From contig CAXRGH010000040.1 in the NCBI GenBank assembly GCA_964230195.1, positions 1 to 8,208 of the forward strand: 8,208 nt of DNA, in the 5' to 3' direction. Positions 1 to 5,386 of the stretch are shown in pieces. The notes below the pieces were generated by a model. That model had not been told where the DNA came from, did no database searches, and saw only the letters and a program-made list of their open reading frames with translations. Both the position numbers and the translations under genes were made by a program. The stretch comes from CAXRGH01 sp964230195 (GTDB taxonomy: Bacteria; Pseudomonadota; Gammaproteobacteria; Enterobacterales; Alteromonadaceae). How positions within the stretch are numbered: position 1 is the first letter of the stretch; each line of letters starts with the position of its first letter.

Positions 1-156
1 AGAGCGATAGTCAATATGAATAATGAAATTAATACGTCAAAGGAAGACACAAATGACAACAAGAAAATCACGTTCATAAAAGCAACAATCATTGGTATGT
101 TTGTGGGAATAGCATTCGTGTTAGCTGCCAAACTCGTTAACTACGCGATGATTTAG
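1..156 (+). CDS. Small single-helix membrane protein or C-terminal end of a longer one
   Basis: The frame is open from the first base of the window to a TAG at 154-156, so it may be the tail of a gene that starts outside. The first ATG inside is at 16-18 and would give a 46-residue protein. It has a hydrophilic, Asn/Lys/Asp-rich N-terminal half (about residues 1-20) followed by one hydrophobic stretch of about 20 residues (from roughly FIKATIIG to AAKL) that looks like a single membrane helix close to the C-terminus. No convincing Shine-Dalgarno sequence precedes the ATG, which slightly favours the tail-of-a-longer-gene reading. I do not recognise the family; no function is proposed. The coordinates given cover the whole open part. 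Confidence 0.45.
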   Translation, partial: RAIVNMNNEINTSKEDTNDNKKITFIKATIIGMFVGIAFVLAAKLVNYAMI

Positions 157-193
157 TTAAGAGCAATCAAAACATATTAAATGACTGCCTTCC

Positions 194-221
194 CATTCAC
201 GACGATATATCACCGTGAATG
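194..221. repeat. 28-bp inverted repeat
   Basis: Arms CATTCACG (194-201) and CGTGAATG (214-221) are perfect 8-bp complements. The 12-bp centre contains the self-complementary GATATATC, so the element is nearly symmetric throughout. No T-run follows on either side, which argues against a rho-independent terminator. It lies 38 bp after the stop at 156 and could be an operator or a weak transcript-end structure. Function is unknown. Confidence 0.5.
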
Positions 222-247
222 AAATATTGGCAAGCATTAACAATTAG

Positions 248-282
248 CTTTGAGGAGTCAAAGTATCCAATGACGTTGTCAT
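248..282. repeat. Two adjacent small hairpins
   Basis: CTTTGA-GGAG-TCAAAG (248-263) has 6-bp arms around a GGAG tetraloop. ATGAC-GTT-GTCAT (270-282) has 5-bp arms around a 3-nt loop. Both are perfect but short, and stems of this size occur by chance in AT-rich DNA. They sit in the gene-free stretch 157-485, which otherwise shows only the other repeats and the promoter listed separately. Confidence 0.3.
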
Positions 283-305
283 ATCACTATCGACCGATAT
301 ATTCC

Positions 306-412
306 CCACACAACCCAACACCATTAACAAGTGTCAAGCTTGTGTAAACTATTGATAATTATTACCTAATAAAATTTCCACACAATCCGTCAAACATATT
401 TGTCTAAACTAT
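306..412. repeat. Pair of direct repeats upstream of the 55-aa gene
   Basis: TTGTGTAAACTAT (340-352) and TTGTCTAAACTAT (400-412) match at 12 of 13 positions and are exactly 60 bp apart. Each is preceded by CCACACAA (306-313 and 378-385), giving two units of CCACACAA followed by TTGTSTAAACTAT, with different spacing inside each unit. The second 13-mer includes the -35 box of the predicted promoter. The arrangement could be a repeated protein-binding site or a duplicated promoter segment. Confidence 0.45.
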
Positions 413-428
413 AAGTGTCCATTATTAT
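400..428 (+). promoter_or_regulatory. sigma70-like promoter for the 55-aa gene
   Basis: TTGTCT (400-405) and TATTAT (423-428) are separated by 17 bp, the optimal sigma70 spacing. Transcription would start near 434-436 and give a leader of about 50 nt before the ATG at 486. The upstream copy of the same repeat, with TTGTGT at 340-345, lacks a good -10 at the right distance. Confidence 0.5.
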
Positions 429-485
429 TAAAAGTCACCTACACAGTCTAAGATAGCGCGTACAATTCTACAGGACATATCAAAG

Positions 486-653
486 ATGGAACTTTTAATC
501 GACATTTACCCGTTACTTGTGCTCGCTATATCCGTTGCCTACTATAAGACGGTTCGACGTTTAACTCGCAATCGAATACCTTTTATCAGCCATCAAGAAT
601 ATATAGACCGAGGTATCCAAGCTCAACATTGGAAAATATTCCACAATAACTGA
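486..653 (+). CDS. Small membrane protein, 55 aa, unrecognised
   Basis: ATG at 486, TGA at 651-653. An AGGA (472-475) lies 10 nt before the ATG, a slightly long but usable Shine-Dalgarno spacing, and a good sigma70-like promoter lies at 400-428. The protein starts with MELLIDIYPLLVLAIS; residues about 4-20 form one hydrophobic helix. A basic stretch follows (KTVRRLTRNR, residues 21-30), as expected for a helix with its C-terminal side in the cytoplasm by the positive-inside rule. The last 25 residues are polar and aromatic (FISHQEYIDRGIQ...). It could be a small inner-membrane protein of the kind that binds a larger partner, but I recognise no family. It converges with the photolyase operon and is probably unrelated to it. 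Confidence 0.55.
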   Translation: MELLIDIYPLLVLAISVAYYKTVRRLTRNRIPFISHQEYIDRGIQAQHWKIFHNN

Positions 654-666
654 GTAGAGAATAGCT

Positions 667-715
667 CGTATCGTGCAGCAGGTGATTGGTATAATCTGAT
701 TACCTTTGCGATACG
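667..715. terminator. Two-part hairpin between convergent genes
   Basis: Outer arms CGTATCG (667-673) and CGATACG (709-715) are perfect 7-bp complements. Inside them, 680-705 folds into a second stem of about 10 pairs, three of them G-U in the plus-strand RNA, around a TATAAT hexaloop. Unpaired stretches of 6 and 3 nt separate the two stems. The element sits between the end of the 55-aa gene (653) and the end of the DUF2256 gene (732), where a bidirectional terminator is expected. The U-tract on either strand is poor, so classical rho-independent termination is uncertain. Confidence 0.35.
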
Positions 716-731
716 GTGAATATGAGTTGCA

Positions 732-875
732 TCAGTGACTGCGTTGACCTTTATTGCGACGGCAACGCTCTGAGCAATAGATAACATTGTCCCATTCCCG
801 CTCCCATTTTTTCCGCCACGTAAACGGTCGCTCACACACTGGGCATTGCTTCTCTGGCAAGTTAGACTTTTTCAT
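732..875 (-). CDS. DUF2256 zinc-ribbon protein, 47 aa, partner of the FeS-BCP photolyase
   Basis: The 47-residue protein (ATG at 875-873, TGA at 734-732) begins MKKSNLPEKQCPVCERPFTW, the characteristic DUF2256 sequence. It has CPVC (Cys11, Cys14), a Trp-rich centre (FTWRKKWEREWD) and YCSERCRR (Cys34, Cys38), most likely one zinc site of four cysteines. Family members are usually about 40-60 residues, so it is complete. Its start overlaps the end of the FeS-BCP gene by 14 nt in another frame, which implies translational coupling; there is no strong Shine-Dalgarno sequence of its own. As I recall, DUF2256 genes are often found beside cryptochrome/photolyase genes of the FeS-BCP type, but no biochemical role is known to me. 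A role in nucleic-acid or partner binding is inference from the zinc ribbon and basic tail. Confidence 0.9.
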   Translation of the reverse strand: MKKSNLPEKQCPVCERPFTWRKKWEREWDNVIYCSERCRRNKGQRSH

Positions 876-2400
876 TGTTTTCAAGTTTTAGAAAAAAGCG
901 ATCACTGTCATCACGAATCGCTTCTCGTTTTTCATCCGTCATGCGATTTAATGTTCTGTAAGGCATACCTAGCCTTGGATTTCCTTCAAGAAAGTGGCGA
1001 TTTCTGTCAAGAAAATCCCAGTAGAGATAATTAAAAGGACAAGCCTCCTCACCATTTTTCTGCTTGACTTTATATTGGCATGATTTGCAGTAGTCGGACA
1101 TTTTGTCAATGTAGGTGCCACTGGCTGCATAGGGTTTACTGGCTAGCACTCCTCCGTCAGCGTATAAAACCATCCCGGACACATTGGGAAGTTCAACCCA
1201 TTCGTAAGCGTCCGCATAAACCAGCAAATACCAGTTATTAACTTCGGATGGAGCAAGCCCTGCGAGTAATGCAAAATTACCTAACACCATCAAGCGCTGT
1301 ATATGGTGAGCATACGCATATTGAACAGTGTCACTGACACATTGTTTAAGACAATTCATCTCGGTGTTAGCGTCCCAGAAAAACTGGGGTAGCGCACGTT
1401 CCGCTCGGAGATAATTCAATGCCGAATAGTCAGGCATCTTCATCCAGTACAAACCACGCACATACTCACGCCACCCAAGTATTTGCCGGATGAACCCTTC
1501 AACCGCATTTAATGGCGCATGGCCATTGTGATAGGCTTCTTCAGCCTGACGAATAATAGTTAATGGCGTTAGCAGCCCACAATTGAGATAAAAGCTGATG
1601 TGAGAATGGAACAACCATGGATCACCTTGCCGCATAGCATCTTGGTAGTGCCCGAATTGAGGTAAGCGCTCGGTAATAAACTGTTTCAGAACCGCGTCAG
1701 CATGGGATTGTGTTACCCCGTATTCAAACTCGGTCGCGTCCCCCATATTTTGACTGAACTTTTCAGCCACCATTGCTTTAACCGTGTTCGTAATGTCGTC
1801 AGCAGGAAAGCGCATCGGTTTGGGCGGAATAATGTCGTCAGGTATCGATTTCCTATTTTCTGCGTCTAGGTTCCACTTGCCTCCTATGGGTTTATCATCT
1901 TCCAATAGCACCTGATATCGAACTCTCATCTGTCGATAAAAATACTCCATCCGAAGTTGTTTTCGCCCTTCTGCAAAGGTCAAAAAATCTCGTTTACTCG
2001 CCAAGAACCGATCATCTTCTCGCATGATGATAGACAGATCGCTTTGTAATGACGCATCGTAAAATTGTTTGAAAAGACGATATTCCGCCGGCTCAGTCAA
2101 CACCACATCACTAACCCCGTATGCCTCGCAGAAGCGTTGACATTCTGATAAAAGACTTCCCGAATTACGAGGATCGTCCAAGGTGACGTAAGTTACTTGA
2201 TAGCCTGCTTCTATCAGGTGCTTAGCAAAATGACGCATCGCCGAAAATACCAACACCAATTTTAATTGATGGTGCTTAACGTAATTAGCCTCTGCCGCCA
2301 CCTCCGCCATCAAGATTCGGTCATGTGCTTTATCAAAATCTCTTAAGCTCGAAATTGACTCGCTTAATTGGTCGCCCAATACTAGATGCAATGTGGCCAT
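862..2400 (-). CDS. FeS-BCP cryptochrome/photolyase, (6-4) photolyase (Agrobacterium PhrB / CryB type)
   Basis: A 512-residue flavoprotein of the iron-sulfur bacterial cryptochrome/photolyase class, expected to repair (6-4) pyrimidine photoproducts with blue light. Characterised members bind FAD, a 6,7-dimethyl-8-ribityllumazine antenna and a [4Fe-4S] cluster. The N-terminus (MATLHLVLGDQLS) opens the alpha/beta antenna domain; the FAD domain follows from about residue 230. The four cluster cysteines are present: C350, then YC438-K-S-C441, then C454. The class-typical YAHH motif gives H365-H366, of which the second His is needed for (6-4) repair in Agrobacterium PhrB. W342, W390 and Y391 fall where the PhrB electron-transfer residues lie. 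The ATG is 3 nt after the upstream photolyase stop, with GGGGA nearby as a ribosome site, so the two are in one operon. All key residues are intact. Confidence 0.93.
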   Translation of the reverse strand: MATLHLVLGDQLSESISSLRDFDKAHDRILMAEVAAEANYVKHHQLKLVLVFSAMRHFAKHLIEAGYQVTYVTLDDPRNSGSLLSECQRFCEAYGVSDVVLTEPAEYRLFKQFYDASLQSDLSIIMREDDRFLASKRDFLTFAEGRKQLRMEYFYRQMRVRYQVLLEDDKPIGGKWNLDAENRKSIPDDIIPPKPMRFPADDITNTVKAMVAEKFSQNMGDATEFEYGVTQSHADAVLKQFITERLPQFGHYQDAMRQGDPWLFHSHISFYLNCGLLTPLTIIRQAEEAYHNGHAPLNAVEGFIRQILGWREYVRGLYWMKMPDYSALNYLRAERALPQFFWDANTEMNCLKQCVSDTVQYAYAHHIQRLMVLGNFALLAGLAPSEVNNWYLLVYADAYEWVELPNVSGMVLYADGGVLASKPYAASGTYIDKMSDYCKSCQYKVKQKNGEEACPFNYLYWDFLDRNRHFLEGNPRLGMPYRTLNRMTDEKREAIRDDSDRFFLKLENNEKV

Positions 2401-2403
2401 ACT

Positions 2404-3852
2404 TTATCCCCGCGTCTTCGCGAAGGCATCTAACGCTCGCTGGCGTGACGCTTTCAAATCGACAATAGGTTTAGGATAATTGTCTCCCAATTCAACCCCG
2501 CAGTGGGCAAGGATTTCACTCGGTGCGTCAAAGGGTTTGTGAATATATTTCTTGGGAAGCTTTGATAATTCAGGACAAAAACGCTTGACGTAGTCGCCTT
2601 CACTATCAAACTTTTCTCCCTGAGTGATGGGATTGAAGATTCGGAAATACGGAGCAGCATCTGCACCTGAACCTGCAATCCATTGCCAACTCGCACTGTT
2701 GCTGGCCAGATCTGCGTCAACTAACGTATCCCAAAACCAACGTTCACCGTGCCGCCAATCAAGTAGCAGATTCTTGACCAAGAACGACCCCACTATCATA
2801 CGAACACGGTTGTGCATATATCCCGTTTCATAGAGTTCTCGCATACCTGCATCAACAATAGGGTACCCTGTCAGCCCTTTTTGCCATGCGGTAAGGGTAT
2901 GCTCATCCTTGAGCCAGGGAAAACGGTCAAATTTTTGTTGAAAATTCTGTTTGGGTAGTGCCGGAAAGTGGAACAATAAATAGTATGAAAACTCTCTCCA
3001 GCCAAGTTCGCTCAAATAACAATCGAGTCCGGGATCATCCATATTTCCATGCTTCGCTCCCTTGGCCGCATACCAAATTTGGTTAACGGATATCTCGCCA
3101 AAATGTAAATGGGGTGACAACATCGACGTTCCCGTTATTGACGGCAGGTTCCGGTCATTATGATAGCTATCCAAAGGACCATTGAGGAAAACCTGAAGAC
3201 GCTGTTTTGCTCCTTCCTCACCCGGTTGCCATTGATGGGCCAACCCTTCTCCCCACGATAAGGTCGGAAGCAATTTCATATCCGATACTGTGTATTCACT
3301 ATCCGTTTCAATCCATTCGATGTTGTCTGGGACTGGTAATGGAAAGCGAGGTTCCTGACTTGCTAAACACCCTTTACGATAAAAAGGCGTAAACACCTTG
3401 TAAGGCGTTCCATCCTTTTTCAAAACAGTCCATGGCTCCCAGAGCAGACTCCCGTTGAAGGTATTTACTTCAATCGACTGTTGGATAAGAGACGCCTTGA
3501 TTTCGGTATCTCTTTCAGTTTGCCACGGATGATAACAGCGATTCCATGCGACGCCGTCACAATCATACTGTTTTGCAATCTTAGGAATTTCGTATCTAGG
3601 ATCACCGCTAACAACCAACAGATGCCCTTCGGTCGCTTGCTTTAACTGCACAAGAGATGAGTGCAGCCACCATGCAGATGCACTGCCCAAACCAGTTTCG
3701 GCAACATGACTAAGAGCGTTATCTGTATCCGAATGATTGGTTGTGTCCAGTACATAAACGGCTAGAACTCGACCCGACGCTACGGCATGGCTTAAGGCTG
3801 GGTTGTCTGCAAGTCTTAAATCTTGTCTAAACCAAACTAATGTTCTTTTCAT
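2404..3852 (-). CDS. phrB: Class I CPD photolyase
   Basis: Deoxyribodipyrimidine photolyase of 482 residues that splits cyclobutane pyrimidine dimers using light and reduced FAD. The N-terminus MKRTLVWFRQDLRLADNPAL is the standard start of the antenna domain. The FAD domain carries TSMLSPHLHFGEIS (242-255), ELGWREF with E282 and W285 (E. coli E274 and W277, CPD contacts), MHNR with N348, and N385 at the position of the flavin-N5 Asn. The Trp triad is W313, W366 and W389, with the same spacing (53 and 23) as E. coli W306, W359 and W382. The ATG at 3852 was chosen because AGGAG precedes it by 6 nt and conservation begins there. It is the first gene of the minus-strand operon. It looks fully functional; the antenna cofactor (MTHF or another) cannot be told with certainty. 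Confidence 0.95.
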   Translation of the reverse strand: MKRTLVWFRQDLRLADNPALSHAVASGRVLAVYVLDTTNHSDTDNALSHVAETGLGSASAWWLHSSLVQLKQATEGHLLVVSGDPRYEIPKIAKQYDCDGVAWNRCYHPWQTERDTEIKASLIQQSIEVNTFNGSLLWEPWTVLKKDGTPYKVFTPFYRKGCLASQEPRFPLPVPDNIEWIETDSEYTVSDMKLLPTLSWGEGLAHQWQPGEEGAKQRLQVFLNGPLDSYHNDRNLPSITGTSMLSPHLHFGEISVNQIWYAAKGAKHGNMDDPGLDCYLSELGWREFSYYLLFHFPALPKQNFQQKFDRFPWLKDEHTLTAWQKGLTGYPIVDAGMRELYETGYMHNRVRMIVGSFLVKNLLLDWRHGERWFWDTLVDADLASNSASWQWIAGSGADAAPYFRIFNPITQGEKFDSEGDYVKRFCPELSKLPKKYIHKPFDAPSEILAHCGVELGDNYPKPIVDLKASRQRALDAFAKTRG

Positions 3853-3870
3853 ACTTTCTCCTTTGCTCGC

Positions 3871-3880
3871 CTGTATACAG
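3871..3880. promoter_or_regulatory. Perfect 10-bp palindrome upstream of the CPD photolyase
   Basis: CTGTATACAG is fully self-complementary and sits just upstream of the Shine-Dalgarno sequence of the CPD photolyase. It could be an operator, or part of a -10-like TATACA on the minus strand. It is not a LexA box, which needs eight bases between CTGT and ACAG; here there are two. Confidence 0.3.
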
Positions 3881-3891
3881 AATTCGTCATG

Positions 3892-3899
3892 GTTCGGTT
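3892..3899 (-). promoter_or_regulatory. AACCGAAC element, photolyase side
   Basis: Read on the minus strand, AACCGAAC ends exactly 39 nt before the ATG of the CPD photolyase. The same octamer lies 39 nt before the TTG of the DASH cryptochrome, in the same orientation relative to its gene. On this side it directly follows a TATAAA (3903-3898). Candidate shared binding site or promoter element. Confidence 0.5.
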
Positions 3900-3961
3900 T
3901 ATAAAGGATGAAATTTTTATTGAATTTAATGAGATAGAACAATGACTGCATGGGTTTCTAC

Positions 3962-3988
3962 TGATCTTTTGTAATTACTCAGCGTAAA
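3962..3988 (+). promoter_or_regulatory. Possible ECF (RpoE/ChrR-type) promoter for the DASH operon
   Basis: TGATCT (3962-3967) is followed after 15 bp by CGTAAA (3983-3988). Promoters of the singlet-oxygen ECF sigma factor of the RpoE/ChrR type have a TGATC-like -35 and a CGTA-like -10 at about this spacing, and in Rhodobacter that regulon includes photolyase and cryptochrome genes. Transcription would start near 3995 and leave a leader of about 65 nt that contains the AACCGAAC element. The match is from memory of the consensus and one site only; sigma70 use is also possible. Confidence 0.35.
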
Positions 3989-4013
3989 TCAATTATCTTA
4001 ATCCAATGCCATC

Positions 4014-4021
4014 AACCGAAC
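4014..4021 (+). promoter_or_regulatory. AACCGAAC element, DASH cryptochrome side
   Basis: AACCGAAC ends 39 nt before the TTG start of the DASH cryptochrome and mirrors the copy at 3892-3899 about the centre of the divergent region. Flanks beyond the octamer do not match well (TAAACCGAACCA against TCAACCGAACAC), so the conserved core is about 8-9 bp. Confidence 0.5.
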
Positions 4022-4038
4022 ACGGTAACGAGAGCCAT

Positions 4039-4083
4039 ATGACAAAACAAGGAGTCCAACTTGAACGCAATTCATTGGTTTAG
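4039..4083 (+). other. Possible upstream ORF overlapping the DASH cryptochrome start
   Basis: ATG at 4039-4041 opens a 14-codon frame (MTKQGVQLERNSLV) that ends at TAG 4081-4083. It runs across the Shine-Dalgarno sequence and TTG start of the DASH cryptochrome in a different frame. A weak GAGAG (4030-4034) lies 4 nt before the ATG. If translated, it would compete with or couple to initiation at the TTG. It may also be chance. Confidence 0.25.
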
Positions 4084-5374
4084 ACACGACTTGCGCATTG
4101 GAGACAATGCGGCACTTCGATACACTGCAGCCCATTCAGACAATTTATTGTGCGTGTTCGTGGTTGACCCAAAATGGTTTGAAGCGAGACACTATCAGAG
4201 CGCCCATTTGGGTGAGCAGCGCTGGACGTTTTTACGCGAGTCGTTAAACGAACTTGATCTATCGTTGAGAGCAATGGGAAATCGGCTCATCGTTCTTGAA
4301 GGAGATGCTCCAACATGTCTTGCGTCACTCATTGAGCTCTATCAAGTCGACATGGTCTCTGTAACTCCACATAGCGGGCTCAACGAAATGAGGCAGTGGC
4401 ATCGATTACAAGAGCAATGTATTGGCATTCGTTACGTTGAGCGCGGCGAGCACACGCTATTCTCATGGCATCAAATGAATACCGATTTCCGAGAGCTTCC
4501 CAACAGCTTCTCTAAATTTAGGAAAATTGCAGAAAAACTTGGCATCGATCCCCCTGTTGCGGCACCAACCGAACTCCCTCCGTCGCTAGAAGTCAATGGC
4601 GTGTTTGTTGACACCACCGTTGAGGAAAGACAACATTGGTTTGTCGGCGGAGAGCAAGCAGCATTGGACCAAATGCGCTATTTTACTGTCCAAACTCATG
4701 CGGTTAAGCAGTACAAACAAACACGCAACGGATTAGATGGCCGCGACTACTCAAGTAAGCTTTCACCCTGGTTAGCAAACGGGTGTATTTCTGCGAAGAC
4801 GGTTTGGCACACCGTAAAACGCTATGAACAGCAGCACGGCAGTAATGAGTCAACCTACTGGATGTGTTTTGAGTTACTCTGGCGTGAATACTTTCAATGG
4901 TACAGCCTGCATCACAAGCAACGTTTATTCACTTTTTATGGCATCAAGGATACATCACCGAATACCAGTTTCTTCCCCGAGCGATTTGCTAAATGGTGTA
5001 GTGGAAACACACCCTACCCGATAGTGAATGCCTTCATGCGACAACTTAATGCTACAGGATACATGTCTAATCGAGGTCGCCAAATCGTGGCCTCATGTTT
5101 TGTCCATGAACTACAGCTTGATTGGCGTTTTGGCGCCGCCTATTTTGAGCAACAATTGATTGATTTTGACGTGGCGAGTAACTGGGGAAATTGGCAATAT
5201 TTGGCTGGAGTAGGTGCAGACCCGCGCGGACATCGCCGATTTGATCTGGATAAACAAACGCAATACTACGATCCAGACGGGCACTTCATTGAACGTTGGA
5301 CTGATAGTGAAGAGACACTGCCACTAGACTCTGTTGACATGGTTGATTGGCCCGTTGAATGCAATCGAATTTAA
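4061..5374 (+). CDS. DASH-type cryptochrome
   Basis: Cry-DASH family flavoprotein of 437 residues. Known members bind FAD and MTHF and repair CPDs in single-stranded DNA; some may signal. Diagnostic features are IHWFRHDLRIGDNAAL at the N-terminus, ELLWREYFQW (271-280), TGYMSNRGRQ (332-341), and ASNWGNWQYLAGVGADPRG (372-390) followed by KQTQYYDPDGHF. The flavin-facing N374 and triad residues W355 and W378 are present, but the distal triad position is T302. The start is TTG at 4061: AAGGAG lies 6 nt upstream, an in-frame TGA at 4040-4042 bars any longer start, and homology begins immediately. It is at the short end for the family, with almost no C-terminal extension. It is first in the plus-strand operon; the next gene starts 12 nt after its stop. 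Confidence 0.95.
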   Translation: MNAIHWFRHDLRIGDNAALRYTAAHSDNLLCVFVVDPKWFEARHYQSAHLGEQRWTFLRESLNELDLSLRAMGNRLIVLEGDAPTCLASLIELYQVDMVSVTPHSGLNEMRQWHRLQEQCIGIRYVERGEHTLFSWHQMNTDFRELPNSFSKFRKIAEKLGIDPPVAAPTELPPSLEVNGVFVDTTVEERQHWFVGGEQAALDQMRYFTVQTHAVKQYKQTRNGLDGRDYSSKLSPWLANGCISAKTVWHTVKRYEQQHGSNESTYWMCFELLWREYFQWYSLHHKQRLFTFYGIKDTSPNTSFFPERFAKWCSGNTPYPIVNAFMRQLNATGYMSNRGRQIVASCFVHELQLDWRFGAAYFEQQLIDFDVASNWGNWQYLAGVGADPRGHRRFDLDKQTQYYDPDGHFIERWTDSEETLPLDSVDMVDWPVECNRI

Positions 5375-5386
5375 TCGAGCTTGCGT

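Noticed and set aside
667..715. Integron attC site
   Set aside because: No core-site consensus at the ends (RYYYAAC / GTTRRRY) and no integron gene cassette context.
623..835. 70-codon open frame on the minus strand
   Set aside because: It is another frame of the DUF2256 gene at 732-875, whose CPVC and CSERC motifs and coupling to the upstream gene make it the real one. The 70-residue translation has no recognisable motif.
2454..3392. Open frames of 60-90 codons on both strands inside the CPD photolyase
   Set aside because: They overlap a gene with full-length homology and have no motifs or ribosome sites of their own.
3871..3880. SOS (LexA) box CTGT...ACAG
   Set aside because: Only two bases separate the half sites; the gammaproteobacterial LexA box needs eight.
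3853..3951. 33-residue N-terminal extension of the CPD photolyase
   Set aside because: Photolyases begin at the MKRTLVWFRQDLRL segment, and an AGGAG ribosome site lies directly before that ATG. The extension would also cover the divergent control region.
5381..5386. TTG start two codons earlier for the fourth photolyase-like gene
   Set aside because: The GAG ribosome site is only 1 nt from the TTG but 7 nt from the ATG at 5387.
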